The notes: generated by a model from the letters alone, not told the origin. 64,000 bases of DNA from CAYRGS01 sp964423875 (GCA_964423875.1 CAYRGS010000003.1:32218-96217); one strand, 5' to 3'. Positions 17,635 to 27,043 are shown, counted from the first letter of the stretch. A program made the numbers and translations.

Positions 17635-18051
17635 CTATTCCGCTTCGGCCCCGACCCGGGGGTCGCCGAAGCCCATCAGGTCTTCCTTCTTCCACTTCTC
17701 GAACTCCGCCAAGGCCCACATCCCCCGGGCGACTCCCCCGTAAACGACCGTCTGGAGAATCACCTCGCGGATCTCCTCGTCCGTCGCGCCGTAGCTCTTG
17801 CACCCGGTGAAGTGGACGCGAAGCTGCGCCGGCAGACCGGACATCATCAGCGCGGCGACGGCGCAGAGCTCCCGTGTCTTCTGGTCCAGAACGGTCCGGT
17901 CGTATAGAAACCCGAACACAAACTTCTGGAACGCCAGGGAATAGTCCGGGTCGTGTTCAGCCACCCGGTCGAACAGCCTCTTCGCGTAATCCTCGCCGTA
18001 GCCTGCCGCACAGCGGGCGAGTCCCTTGGGGTCGTATTGCGGATCGTTCAT
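17635..18051 (-). CDS. Carboxymuconolactone decarboxylase family protein
   Basis: 138 residues, all-helical family. KTRELCAVAALMMSGLPAQL and HFTGCKSYGATDEEIREVI, then ILQTVVYGGVARGMWALAEF, follow the CMD fold of gamma-carboxymuconolactone decarboxylase. The AhpD-type CxxC redox pair is absent, so peroxidase activity is unlikely. A Met nine codons upstream exists, but ATG at 18051 has GGAGG six bases away and is preferred. It stands alone: a G-rich stretch (18092-18121) and the htrA terminator are upstream, decayed sequence downstream. Substrate unknown. Confidence 0.85.
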   Translation of the reverse strand: MNDPQYDPKGLARCAAGYGEDYAKRLFDRVAEHDPDYSLAFQKFVFGFLYDRTVLDQKTRELCAVAALMMSGLPAQLRVHFTGCKSYGATDEEIREVILQTVVYGGVARGMWALAEFEKWKKEDLMGFGDPRVGAEAE

Positions 18052-18173
18052 TGAGTGGCCTCCTTGTTCCAAAATCATCCGGGTGAATCCCCCGGGGGGG
18101 AGGAGGAGGGGGAGGGGGGGGCTCCCCTCCGTCTCCGCGTCTTCTCCGGTCCACGTGACACCGCCCGGACGCG

Positions 18174-18207
18174 AAAAAGGACGGTCCGCTCAGAGACCGC
18201 CCTCTTT
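18174..18207 (-). terminator. Rho-independent terminator after the htrA pair
   Basis: On the minus strand a 13-bp stem (AAAGAGGGCGGTC with GACCGTCCTTTTT, two G-T pairs) and an 8-base loop, with the T run forming the end of the stem. It lies about 50 bases after the stop of the second protease gene and should end that transcript. Confidence 0.75.
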
Positions 18208-18257
18208 CGGCGAACGAATGCGTTTCGGGACAGCGTGGCGGCCTCCGGCCCCCCCCG

Positions 18258-19673
18258 TCAGTTTTGCAAACGCAGTGTCACGAAAGCCTGGTGGCGCTCC
18301 CGCTGCACGAGCAGGACCACATCCCGCAGATAGAGGCCCGAGGCGATGGCGTTGCGGAAGTCTTCGAAATTCTTGATTCGGAGGTTGTTGATCTTCCGGA
18401 TCACGTCGCCCGGCTCGAGCCCCACGCGGTCGGCGGGACCTTGCGCAAAGGTCTGGGCGATGACCACGCCGTCGGGGGCCCAGATGCGGTAGCGCTTCCT
18501 CACGCGCGGCGTCAGGTCGCGGGCCACCACGCCGAGCCAGTCCTGGGCGACCGCGTCGGCCGCCTCCGGGCTCATGTCCTGCGCCACGACGCTTCGCCGA
18601 AGAATCTTTCCTTTCGAGAACAGCTGGAGGGCCATCTCCGAGCCCTTTGTGTAGCTGGACATATCGGACAGGTACACCACCCTGGACTCGACGGGCTTGG
18701 CGCCGATCCGCATGAGGATCATGCCCGCCCGGACACCGGCCCGCGCCGCCGCGGTGCCCTGAATGACCCGGCTGATGAAAACGCCGAACGGATGAGAATA
18801 ACCGAACTGGTTGCGGATGGGGGGGGTCAGGTCCCGGACCACCAGACCGATCCAGCCGTGCCGGATCTTACCGAACCGGATGAGGTCGTTGACGATCCGC
18901 TTCACCCGGTCGATGGGGACCGAGAACCCGATGCCCTCGGCCTGGGCGCGGATGGCCGTGTTGATCCCGATGAGCTCGCCGTTGATGTTCAGCAGGGGGC
19001 CGCCCGAGTTGCCGGGATTGATGGCCGCGTCGGTCTGGATGAAGTCGGACTGGATCCCGCCTTTGAACCGAACCGCCCGGTGGACGCCGCTGATGACGCC
19101 CGTTGTCACCGTGTGGCCCAAACCGAACGGGTTGCCGATGGCGATCACCGTCTCGCCCGGCATCAGGTTCGCCGAGACGCCCATGTTCACGTAAGGGAGA
19201 GGACGGTCGGCCCGGATGCGGATCACGGCGAGATCGGTCCGGGAGTCCGCCCCGATGACCTCGGCCTCGAATTCCCGCCGGTCGATCAGGGAGACCTGAA
19301 TCCGGGTGGCCCGGCGGATGACGTGCTCGTTGGTGAGGATGATGCCCGCGGCGTCGATGATCACGCCGGTCCCGAGGCTGCGGCGCTTCCGGCGCCGGGG
19401 GGCGTCGAATCCCCGGAAGAACCGCTCGAATTCCGGCGGGAGGAAATCCGGCAATCCGCCGAAGGGGGACCCCTGGCGGACAACCTCCTCGGTGTTGATG
19501 TTGACGACGGCGGGTCCGACCTTTCGCACCGCCACAACCGTGGGCGTCTGCCGGGAAAACTGGGCGCGAGCGGGCGTCGGAGCCAGGGCGAACGGCAAGA
19601 CCGCAAGGAGGCAGACGGCTTGCGGAATCCGGCCCCTGAGGCGGCAGGAAGAAAATGGCGGGTTCATGAGCAA
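18258..19673 (-). CDS. Secreted HtrA/DegP-like serine protease with PDZ domains (downstream copy)
   Basis: 471 residues. A signal peptide ends at about residue 38 (LAPTPARA-Q). The trypsin-like domain has His117 in ILTNEHV, Asp147 in SRTDLAVI and Ser223 in NPGNSGGPL, a complete triad. Two PDZ-type regions follow, around 270-365 (GWIGLVV...GTAAARAGVRAGM) and 375-470 (WLGVVAR...PADRVGLEPGDVI). It should act in the periplasm on misfolded or oxidised envelope proteins. It sits 18 bases after a second htrA gene, so both are made from one transcript. The two are clear paralogues but only moderately similar. Which matches DegP, DegQ or DegS cannot be decided. Confidence 0.9.
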   Translation of the reverse strand: MLMNPPFSSCRLRGRIPQAVCLLAVLPFALAPTPARAQFSRQTPTVVAVRKVGPAVVNINTEEVVRQGSPFGGLPDFLPPEFERFFRGFDAPRRRKRRSLGTGVIIDAAGIILTNEHVIRRATRIQVSLIDRREFEAEVIGADSRTDLAVIRIRADRPLPYVNMGVSANLMPGETVIAIGNPFGLGHTVTTGVISGVHRAVRFKGGIQSDFIQTDAAINPGNSGGPLLNINGELIGINTAIRAQAEGIGFSVPIDRVKRIVNDLIRFGKIRHGWIGLVVRDLTPPIRNQFGYSHPFGVFISRVIQGTAAARAGVRAGMILMRIGAKPVESRVVYLSDMSSYTKGSEMALQLFSKGKILRRSVVAQDMSPEAADAVAQDWLGVVARDLTPRVRKRYRIWAPDGVVIAQTFAQGPADRVGLEPGDVIRKINNLRIKNFEDFRNAIASGLYLRDVVLLVQRERHQAFVTLRLQN

Positions 19674-19691
19674 GGGAATGCGTCCGGGTGG

Positions 19692-21143
19692 TCAGGATCG
19701 CTTCAAAGCCACGAAGATGGAGTTGCGATTCCGGCGGACGAGCAACAACACCGAGTCCAGCTCCACGGCCTGGCGAAGCAGCCGTTGGTAATCTCTCATC
19801 CCCTGAATGGGGTTGCGATTGATCTCCAAAATCACATCCCCTTCCTGGAGACCGCCCGCCTGGGCCGGGCTTCCGGCCTCCACGGAGGCGATGACCACGC
19901 CGACCGGCGGGTTGAGCTTCATGCGGCGGGCCATTCGGTCGGTCATCGGCGTCACGAGAAGGCCCAGCCGCCGGCCGGACCGGTCGCCGCGCGTGGCGTC
20001 TTCATCCGCGGCGCGTACATCGACGGCCACCTCATAGGGGCGGCCGTTGCGGATCAGTTTCATCCGCGCCCGCGAGCCGGGCCGCGCCGAGGCCACGAGG
20101 AAGGGAAGCTCCATCACCGCGCGGATGCGGCGCCCGTTGAACTCGACAACGATGTCTCCCCTCCGAACCCCCGCGACGGCGGCCGGTCCCGATTTTGTCA
20201 CGTCCGAGACGAGGGCGCCTTCCCGGCCCCAGAGGCCCAAGGTCCGCGCCAGGGAAGGCGAGACGTCTTGCACGGCGATCCCCACCCAACCGCGGCGGAC
20301 GGCGCCGTACATCTTCAAGTCGGGAAGAATGGCCTTGGCGAATTTGATGGGGATGGCGAAGCCGACCCCCAGACTCTCCGCGACGATGGCCGTGTTGAGC
20401 CCCACGACCTCTCCCTTTGTGTTGAGGAGGGGGCCACCGGAGTTGCCCACGTTGATGTAGGCGTCAGTCTGGATGTAGTCATCGAAGGGGCCGGACCCGA
20501 TCACACGGCCCTTCGCGCTCACGACCCCGACAGTGACGGTGTGCGCCAGGCCGAAGGGGCTCCCGATGGCCATCACCCATTCCCCCACTTCCAGCTCGTC
20601 GGAGTTCCCGAGCCGGGCCGCCGGCAGCGGCCGGCCCGGCTCAATCTTCAGCAGGGCGATATCGGTCTTGGGGTCGGTTCCCAAAATCCGGGCGTCGTAT
20701 TCGCTCTTGTCCTCCAGCGTGATCTTGATCGCCCCGGATCGCTCGATCACATGGTAGTTGGTGAGGATATACCCCTTGGGGTCCACAATGACGCCTGATC
20801 CCAGGCTGTGGCGCGGCGACCCGCGGCCCCGGGAGCCGAAATCAGGTGCGAACCGCTCAAAGAAGTCCCTCCCCTTCCGCCGTTGGCTCCGAGGCCCAAG
20901 GAAGCGCCGGGCACGGGGCAGGTTCCAGCCCTGAATCTTCTCTGTGGTACTGATGTTGACGACAACCAGCTTGGCGGATCGGGCGATCCGGATGAACACC
21001 CGACTTCCAAAGGGATGGTCACGGGAGGCGCCCCAGCCCGACGCGGTCCACACCGACGAGGCCGCCAGTAGCGCAAAAACGCCGAGCCACCCGGCCGGAC
21101 GTGGAACGGAGCGAAATCGGAATTGTGAGGTGAGCTGGGGCAT
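19692..21143 (-). CDS. Secreted HtrA/DegP-like serine protease with PDZ domains (upstream copy)
   Basis: 483 residues. The N terminus has a signal peptide or anchor (GWLGVFALLAASSVWTASGWG). Triad: His131 in ILTNYHV, Asp161 in PKTDIALL, Ser235 in NVGNSGGPL. A basic linker rich in Arg and Gly (residues 75-112) precedes the protease domain. PDZ regions lie near 270-365 (GWVGIAVQDV...AVAGVRRGDIVV) and 390-480 (PAQAGGLQEGDVILEI). It is the first gene of the pair and is divergent from the sugar isomerase gene; the shared 250-base control region holds three GGGTC-NNNN-GACCC hairpins. Confidence 0.9.
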   Translation of the reverse strand: MPQLTSQFRFRSVPRPAGWLGVFALLAASSVWTASGWGASRDHPFGSRVFIRIARSAKLVVVNISTTEKIQGWNLPRARRFLGPRSQRRKGRDFFERFAPDFGSRGRGSPRHSLGSGVIVDPKGYILTNYHVIERSGAIKITLEDKSEYDARILGTDPKTDIALLKIEPGRPLPAARLGNSDELEVGEWVMAIGSPFGLAHTVTVGVVSAKGRVIGSGPFDDYIQTDAYINVGNSGGPLLNTKGEVVGLNTAIVAESLGVGFAIPIKFAKAILPDLKMYGAVRRGWVGIAVQDVSPSLARTLGLWGREGALVSDVTKSGPAAVAGVRRGDIVVEFNGRRIRAVMELPFLVASARPGSRARMKLIRNGRPYEVAVDVRAADEDATRGDRSGRRLGLLVTPMTDRMARRMKLNPPVGVVIASVEAGSPAQAGGLQEGDVILEINRNPIQGMRDYQRLLRQAVELDSVLLLVRRNRNSIFVALKRS

Positions 21144-21226
21144 CGAGCCGGCTGGTCAGCGAATCGAATCGCTCAACGCCCCGCGAAGCAACGTTCAGCG
21201 ATCGCCGGTTCGCTTAAAATCCCCTC

Positions 21227-21290
21227 GGGTCGATGGACCCTCGGATTGGTGGAGTCTTGGGGTCGGTGGACCCCTCGGGTCAGCGGACCC
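21227..21290. repeat. Three successive GGGTC-NNNN-GACCC hairpins
   Basis: Stems at 21227-21240 (loop gatg), 21259-21274 (GGGGTC/GACCCC, loop ggtg) and 21277-21290 (loop agcg), each followed by a ctcgg or cttcgg. Spacings are about 33 and 17 bases. They lie in the 249-base control region between divergent htrA and isomerase genes, so they may be operators, or transcription start-proximal hairpins in the leader of the htrA mRNA. Confidence 0.7.
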
Positions 21291-21310
21291 CTTCGGAATC
21301 AGCGTCTGGA

Positions 21311-21339
21311 TTGACAATCCCAGCGCCGCGCACTACGTT
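21311..21339 (+). promoter_or_regulatory. Candidate promoter for the sugar isomerase gene
   Basis: A perfect -35 TTGACA (21311-21316), 17 bases, then TACGTT (21334-21339), a poor -10. A start near 21346 would leave a leader of about 45 bases before ATG 21393. Confidence 0.35.
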
Positions 21340-21392
21340 GACTTTATCCCTTGGCCATCCGGCTGTAAAGGGATTTTTTGTGCGGCGATTCG

Positions 21393-22547
21393 ATGGAATT
21401 CCGGCAAGGACTCGCCGAAACCCGTACCGATTCGGGAGCATCAGCCGTGGAGAAGGACCCTGGAACCCTCCTGGATGATCCCGGAAGCATCGCCCGGCGG
21501 GATCCGGGCGGCATGTTCGGGCTTTTGGCCGAATGGCCCGGTCAATGGCGGAGCGCCGCTGCGAGGGCAATGGACGCCGAATGGCCCGAAAGCCCGCCGG
21601 GCGGAGGATTTCGGAACCTGGTCATCTCCGGCATGGGCGGATCGGCCATCGGAGGGGACTTGCTGAACGCCTGTCTCGGGGACGCGCTGGGCATCCCGCT
21701 GGTCGTCAACCGCTCGGACGCCTGCCCGGGGTTCGTAGGCTCGGGCACCCTGTTCGTCGCCGTCAGCTACTCGGGCGACACCGAGGAAACCCTCTCGGCC
21801 GCCGCGGACGCCCTCAGGCGGGGCGCGGAGGTGGTGGGCATCACGAGCGGGGGGGCGCTGGCGTCAGAATGCCGTCGGGCGGGCAAGGCCGTCTTCGCCG
21901 CGCCCGGGGGGCTGCCTCCCCGGCAGGCCCTCGCCCATCTTTTTCTACCCATGCTCGGGCTGGTTCAAGCCCTGGGGCTTGCGGAGAATCCATCCCCGGC
22001 TGTCGAGGAAACGGGACAGGTCCTGTCCGAGGCGGCGAGCCTCTACGGTCCGGACGTCCCTGTCTCTGAAAACCCGGCCAAACGTCTGGCCTCCGCCTTA
22101 CATGGGAAGATCCCCGTGGTCTGCGGCGTACAGGGCCGCACGGCGGCCGCGGCGACACGCTGGCGCGATCAATTTTATGAAAACAGCAAGAATTGGGCGG
22201 CGGCCAATGCCTTGCCCGAGCTGGACCACAACGAGATCAGCAGTTGGTTTTCCCTTTCTGCGCTGACGCGGCGGGTGGTTTGCATGATCTTTCTGGAGGA
22301 CCGGGAGGACGGCGCCCGCATGGCCCGCCGCAGGCAGCTCACACGGGACGCCATCGCCCCCCATGTCGCCGGCACATTCAGCGTCCCATCCCGCGGACAG
22401 AGCCGTCTGGCCCGGCTGTTTTCCCTGGTGGCTCAGGGCGACTTCGTGAGCTGCTACCTCGCGGTGCTGAACGAAGCGGACCCGCTTCCCGTCCCCGCCA
22501 TCGAGGACCTCAAGACAGCCTTGGCCGCGGATTCCCCTGAAGCATGA
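21393..22547 (+). CDS. Bifunctional phosphoglucose/phosphomannose isomerase family protein (SIS domain)
   Basis: 384 residues. NLVISGMGGSAIGGDLLNA (SIS phosphosugar loop) and FVAVSYSGDTEETLSAA identify the archaeal/bacterial Bif_PGI family; ALPELDHNEISSW and a late Glu/His pair are where the family catalyses ring opening. It would interconvert glucose-6-P, fructose-6-P and mannose-6-P. The frame is open from a TTG at 21378, but ATG 21393 is a normal start. The N terminus is about 35 residues longer than the compact forms, so a start at the later Met (MFGLLAEW) is possible. Its stop overlaps the lepA start (atga). Confidence 0.85.
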   Translation: MEFRQGLAETRTDSGASAVEKDPGTLLDDPGSIARRDPGGMFGLLAEWPGQWRSAAARAMDAEWPESPPGGGFRNLVISGMGGSAIGGDLLNACLGDALGIPLVVNRSDACPGFVGSGTLFVAVSYSGDTEETLSAAADALRRGAEVVGITSGGALASECRRAGKAVFAAPGGLPPRQALAHLFLPMLGLVQALGLAENPSPAVEETGQVLSEAASLYGPDVPVSENPAKRLASALHGKIPVVCGVQGRTAAAATRWRDQFYENSKNWAAANALPELDHNEISSWFSLSALTRRVVCMIFLEDREDGARMARRRQLTRDAIAPHVAGTFSVPSRGQSRLARLFSLVAQGDFVSCYLAVLNEADPLPVPAIEDLKTALAADSPEA

Positions 22548-24248
22548 AGCTTTCTCACCTGCGCAATTTTTCGATCATCGCCCATATCGACCACGGCAAA
22601 TCCACGCTGGCCGACCGGATGCTCGAACTCACCCAGTCGGTGGCCTCTCGGCAGATGATGGACCAGATGCTGGATTCGATGGACATCGAGCGGGAGCGGG
22701 GCATCACCATCAAGGCCCAGACGGCCCGGATGACCTATCGGAACGCGAACGGCAAGGAATACACCCTGAACCTTATCGACACCCCGGGTCACGTGGATTT
22801 TACGTACGAGGTCTCGCGGAGCCTCGCGGCCTGCGAAGGCGTCCTGCTGATCGTGGACGCCGCCCAGGGGATCGAGGCCCAGACCCTCGCCAACGCCTAC
22901 CTGGCCCTGGAGGCCGATCCCACCATCCTCCCCGGCCGGGACAGGCGTATTGGATCTGATGGAGGAGATCGTCCGCCGGATTCGGCCGCCCGAGGGCGAC
23001 CCGAGTTCCCCGCTGAAGGCCCTGATCGTGGACTGCTGGTTCGACCCGTACCGGGGCGCCGTCATCCTGGTCCGGGTCATCGACGGCGAGCTTCGCGTCG
23101 GGATGGACATCGAAATGATGGCAACGAACATGCGGTGCGAGGTCAACGAAGTCGGGGTGCTTACGCCGGCCTCCCGCCAGGTCGAAGTCCTCGGGGCGGG
23201 GGAGGTCGGCTACCTGATGGCCGGCATCAAGCAGATCGGCGACATCAAAGTGGGCGACACCGTGACGGAGAAAAACCGCCCGACCGCAAAGCCGTTTCCG
23301 GGGTACCGGGAGCCCAAACCGATGGTCTTCTGCGGGCTCTACCCGGTGGAGGGCACCGAGTACGAATCCCTCAAGGCGGCCCTGGAGAAGCTCCACCTGA
23401 ACGACACCGCCTTCAGCTACGAGGCGGAGACCTCGGCCGCCCTCGGATTCGGATACCGGTGCGGCTTCCTGGGGCTTCTGCACATGGACGTCATCCGCGA
23501 GCGGCTCGAGCGGGAGTACGACCTGACCCTTCTGACAACGTCCCCCACGGCGGCCTTTCATGTCACGACCACCGATGGACGGGTGGTGCGGGTGGACAAC
23601 CCCACAAAACTGCCCCCGGCGGGGCGCATCGACCGGATCGAAGAGCCCTTCGTGCGGGGATCGATCGTCGTCCCCTCCGAATACCTGGGCGGCGTCATCA
23701 AGCTCTGCCAGGAGAAGCGGGGCGTCCAGAAACGCCTGGAATACCTGGACGCCCGAATCGTTCTGCTGGAGTACGAGCTGCCGCTGGCCGAGATCCTCTT
23801 TGATTTCTACGACCGGCTGAAATCGCTCAGCCGGGGGTACGCCTCGTTCGATTACGAACCCATCGATTCCCGCGCCTCGGACCTGGTAAAGATCGACATC
23901 CTGCTCAACGGCGAGCCCGTAGACGCCTTGTCGCTGATCATCCATAAGGACAAGGCCTATACGCACGGCCGGGCGTTGGTGGACAAGATGAAGGGCATCA
24001 TCCCGCGGCAGCTCTTCGAGGTGACGATCCAGGCGGCCATCGGAAGCCGGATCATTTCGCGCGAGAGCGTCAAGCCCTTGCGCAAGCAGGTCACGGCCAA
24101 ATGCTACGGCGGCGACATCACGCGTAAGCGCAAGCTGCTCGAAAAACAGCGGGAGGGAAAAAAGCGGATGAAGCGTGTAGGGCGCGTCGAAGTCCCGCAG
24201 GAGGCCTTCCTGGCCGTCCTGAACATCACCCCGGGCGGGTCGGGCTGA
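22544..24248 (+). pseudogene. lepA: Elongation factor 4 (LepA), internal deletion with frameshift
   Basis: Frame 1 (from ATG 22544) encodes AHIDHGKSTLADRMLE (G1), DTPGHVDFTYEV (G3) up to LALEAD; frame 2 resumes at about 22938 with GVLDLMEEIVRRIRPPEGDP and runs through domains II-V to 24248 (CGFLGLLHMDVI, RKQVTAKCYGGDITRKRKL). About 40 residues are missing between them, including the NKID (G4) and SAK (G5) guanine-binding motifs, and the frame changes. Everything else is well conserved, so the lesion is either very recent or an assembly collapse in this draft sequence. EF4 is dispensable in many bacteria. Coupled to the isomerase gene by a 4-base overlap. Confidence 0.85.
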
Positions 24249-24280
24249 CGCGGCCGGAGCCCACCCAGGCCGCCTCCGCC

Positions 24281-24307
24281 TTGCGAACGGGAAAAAGCAA
24301 GTATAAT
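24281..24307 (+). promoter_or_regulatory. Candidate promoter for lepB
   Basis: TTGCGA (24281-24286), 15 bases, and a perfect -10 TATAAT (24302-24307) between lepA and lepB. The spacer is short, but the -10 is exact in an otherwise GC-rich gap. Confidence 0.5.
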
Positions 24308-24399
24308 AAGCGCCGTTTTCGAAATCGTGCGATCACCCACGGGAAGCGGGGCATCGCCCTGCGTTGACCCGAACCCCTCCAAGCGGATTCAGGAAACCG

Positions 24400-25152
24400 A
24401 TGGTCGGAGTCAAAGAAATCGTCGACGGAGCAAAGCGCGGCGATGAGCCGTCCAATAAGAAAAAACCGAAGGGTGTCATCCGGGAGTACACCGAGGCCAT
24501 CCTCCTCGCCCTGCTCCTGGCCCTCTTCTTGCGGGCGTTCGTCGTCCAGGCCTTTAAGATCCCCTCGGGGTCCATGAAGGAAACCCTTCAAATCGGCGAC
24601 CACCTCCTGGTCAATAAGCTCCTCTACCGGACATGGACCAAACACGACCTGGCGGAGATGTTCGAGGTGGTGCCCATCCTCGGCAATGTCGTCAAGGCCC
24701 TCACGGACCTGCTGCCGTTCGATTACCGCTTCCGGTTCCGGGACGTGGAGCGCGGGGATGTCATCGTCTTCAAATGGCCCAGGAACGAATCGCGCGACTT
24801 CATCAAGCGGGTCATCGGCCTGCCGGGCGAGGTGGTGGAGGTCCGGGGGCGGGAGGTCCTCATCAACGGAATTCCGCTGGAGGAAACCTATACCCAGTAC
24901 AACGATCACGGCGACCAGGGAAATTTCGCCAGCCGCGAGCGGTTCGGCCCGGTCCGGGTCCCCGAGGGACACCTCTTCATGATGGGGGACAACCGCGACA
25001 ACTCCCTCGACAGCCGGGCGTGGGGGTTTCTGAACATGGACAAGGTCCGGGGCGAGGCGTTCATCATCTACTGGTCGTGCAAAGAGCTCGGCTTCTCATG
25101 CCTGCTCCCCGGCAACGTCCGCTGGAACCGCTTCGGCTACCTACTTTTTTAA
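24400..25152 (+). CDS. lepB: Signal peptidase I
   Basis: 250 residues. One N-terminal membrane helix (EAILLALLLALFLRAFVVQ), then the catalytic Ser58 in FKIPSGSMKETL and Lys136 in RDFIKRVIGLPGE, and the late box MMGDNRDNSLDSR. It removes signal peptides at the outer face of the inner membrane, including those of the HtrA and binding proteins in this window. TTG at 24364 would add 12 residues; ATG 24400 has AGGAAA close by and is preferred. There is an extra loop between boxes C and D (residues 75-110). It is convergent with rsmA, 62 bases apart, without a clear terminator. Confidence 0.9.
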   Translation: MVGVKEIVDGAKRGDEPSNKKKPKGVIREYTEAILLALLLALFLRAFVVQAFKIPSGSMKETLQIGDHLLVNKLLYRTWTKHDLAEMFEVVPILGNVVKALTDLLPFDYRFRFRDVERGDVIVFKWPRNESRDFIKRVIGLPGEVVEVRGREVLINGIPLEETYTQYNDHGDQGNFASRERFGPVRVPEGHLFMMGDNRDNSLDSRAWGFLNMDKVRGEAFIIYWSCKELGFSCLLPGNVRWNRFGYLLF

Positions 25153-25214
25153 ACCCGATCAGGGGACCACCTTTCAAAAGCCTGTCCCGCGCAAAGTCGA
25201 GGGAAGCCCCCTGG

Positions 25215-26042
25215 TCAGTCCTTCAAAATTCTTCCGAGCTTATTCGAGAGGTTCGCGAACTCCTCCAGACTCAGCGTCTCCGCCCGGCGGGCGGGGTCGA
25301 TTTCGCAGCCGGCCAAGACCTCGTTCACCCGTAAAGCCTCAAAATGGGATTTCAGGTTGTTCAGGAGCGTCTTGCGGCGTTGGGCGAAGGCCGCCCGGAC
25401 AACGCGCTCGAAAAACGCCGGGTCGCCCACCGGCGCCCGCGGCCGGGCTTGGGGGATAAGCCGCAGGACGGTGGACACCACCTTGGGCCGGGGGGAAAAG
25501 GCGCTCGGGTCCACATCGAAACTGGGCTCCACCCCGCACCAGAGCTGGACGGCCAGGGAAAGCGTCCCGTACGCCTTGGAGCCGGCGCGGGCGGCGATCC
25601 GCTCGGCCACCTCCTTCTGGATCATCACAACGATGTCCTCGATATCCTCCCGCGATTCAAGCAGACGCAACAAAATAGCCGTGGCCGCATAGTAGGGGAG
25701 GTTCCCGACAAGCCGGTTCGCTCCCCCCCCCCCGAGAAGGGATGAGAAGTCGAACTTCAACGCGTCGGCCTCCAGGATGGAGACGTTCGGTGCGGCGGCG
25801 AATTCTTCGCGCAGCTCGGCCGCGAGACGGGCGTCGATCTCCAGGGCGGTGAGACGGCCCGCCTCCCCCAGCGACCGGGCGAGGACCCGCGTGAGCGCCC
25901 CCCCTCCGGGCCCGATCTCGATGACGCGGTCGCCCGGCCGGACGTGGATGAACTCGGCGATCCGGTCCAGGACAAACGGGTCTCGCAGCTCATGCTGGCC
26001 CAGACGGGCCATCTTGCGGCTCGGTGGGATCGCCCGGCTCAT
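25215..26042 (-). CDS. rsmA: 16S rRNA (adenine1518/1519-N6)-dimethyltransferase
   Basis: 275 residues. RVIEIGPGGGALTRVLA (SAM-binding motif I), LTALEIDARLA, and the catalytic NLPYYAA motif mark RsmA/KsgA, which dimethylates two adenines in helix 45 of 16S rRNA. ATG 26042 overlaps the pdxA stop (atga), with GGAAGG as Shine-Dalgarno. An 11-C run (25733-25743) encodes part of LLGGGGANRL just before the catalytic motif, so slippage there would inactivate the enzyme. pdxA-rsmA is the classical order. Confidence 0.9.
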   Translation of the reverse strand: MSRAIPPSRKMARLGQHELRDPFVLDRIAEFIHVRPGDRVIEIGPGGGALTRVLARSLGEAGRLTALEIDARLAAELREEFAAAPNVSILEADALKFDFSSLLGGGGANRLVGNLPYYAATAILLRLLESREDIEDIVVMIQKEVAERIAARAGSKAYGTLSLAVQLWCGVEPSFDVDPSAFSPRPKVVSTVLRLIPQARPRAPVGDPAFFERVVRAAFAQRRKTLLNNLKSHFEALRVNEVLAGCEIDPARRAETLSLEEFANLSNKLGRILKD

Positions 26043-27043
26043 CCTTCCGATTGCGCCCGTGCGCGCTTCGCGAGACGGGCCGCGAGCCGGACGGCCTCGA
26101 TGAGACCGCGCGGGTCCGCCTTTCCCTGGCCGGCGATGTCGAACGCCGTCCCGTGGTCCGGGGAGGTCCGGATGAGCGGAAGGCCCAGCGTAACGTTCAC
26201 GGCCCGTCCCCGGCCGAGCAGCTTGGCCGCGATGAGTCCCTGGTCGTGGTACATGGTGACCACGCCATCCCAGCCGCCCGCCTTCCGGGCGAAGAGGGCG
26301 TCGGCGGGAAAGGGCCCCTCGGCGAGGATCCCCTCCCCCCGGGCGTCGGCGATGGCCGGGGCGATCTCCTTCTCTTCCTCCGTCCCGAGCCGGCCCCCTT
26401 CGCCCGCGTGCGGGTTCAGCCCCGTGACGGCGATGCGCGGGCGGCGCCTGCCCTCCCCTTGGCGCAGCCAGCGGTCCAGGACCCGGATGGTTCTCCCGAC
26501 GGCGCGGCGGCGGATGGCCGGAGCGACGCGTCTCAACGGGAGGTGCGCCGTCACCAGGGCCACGCGGAGCTTCCCGGCAAAGAAGGTCATGGCGAACTCC
26601 TCGGACCCAGTGAGCTCGGCCAGGGCCTCCGTGTGTCCGGGGTGCGGAATCCCGGCCAGGTCCCAGGCCCTCTTCGAGATGGGGGCGGTGACCAGGGCGT
26701 CGGCCCGGCTGGACCGAACGAGGCGGACGCCGGCCTCCACGCATTCGTAAGAGAACCTTCCGGCGGCAGCGGAGAGGACTCCCCACTCGAATTTCCGGCC
26801 CCTTCCCGCCTTCTGAACGTGAAGGCCGGCCAGCCAGTCCCGCGCACCGTGGGCGGACCCGCCGTTCAACGTGCGAGCGGCCTTCTCGAGGACCCGCCGG
26901 TCGCCCAGGATGATGAGGCCGCACGCGCGCGCCAGGGCGGGGTCGTTCGCCGCCCGGAGGACGATCTCGGGGCCGATTCCGGCCGGGTCTCCCGGCGTGA
27001 GGGCGATGGTCGGCGGTTCGGAGGAGGGCTTACGTGCGGTCAT
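26039..27043 (-). CDS. pdxA: 4-hydroxythreonine-4-phosphate dehydrogenase
   Basis: 334 residues. ALTPGDPAGIGPEIVLRA at the N terminus, HPGHTEALAELTG with a metal His, and TMYHDQGLIAAKLLGRGRA with a second His follow PdxA. It oxidises 4-phosphohydroxy-threonine in the DXP-dependent pyridoxal phosphate pathway, in the cytoplasm. First gene of pdxA-rsmA, with rsmA overlapping its stop. The 455-base gap 27044-27498 separates it from the divergent icd gene and presumably carries both promoters. Confidence 0.92.
   Translation of the reverse strand: MTARKPSSEPPTIALTPGDPAGIGPEIVLRAANDPALARACGLIILGDRRVLEKAARTLNGGSAHGARDWLAGLHVQKAGRGRKFEWGVLSAAAGRFSYECVEAGVRLVRSSRADALVTAPISKRAWDLAGIPHPGHTEALAELTGSEEFAMTFFAGKLRVALVTAHLPLRRVAPAIRRRAVGRTIRVLDRWLRQGEGRRRPRIAVTGLNPHAGEGGRLGTEEEKEIAPAIADARGEGILAEGPFPADALFARKAGGWDGVVTMYHDQGLIAAKLLGRGRAVNVTLGLPLIRTSPDHGTAFDIAGQGKADPRGLIEAVRLAARLAKRARAQSEG

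Noticed and set aside
18264..20798. Very long open frame (844 codons) on the plus strand opposite the htrA pair
   Set aside because: It mirrors codon positions of two clearly coded proteases; composition is Asp/Gly/Val/His-rich antisense translation without motifs.
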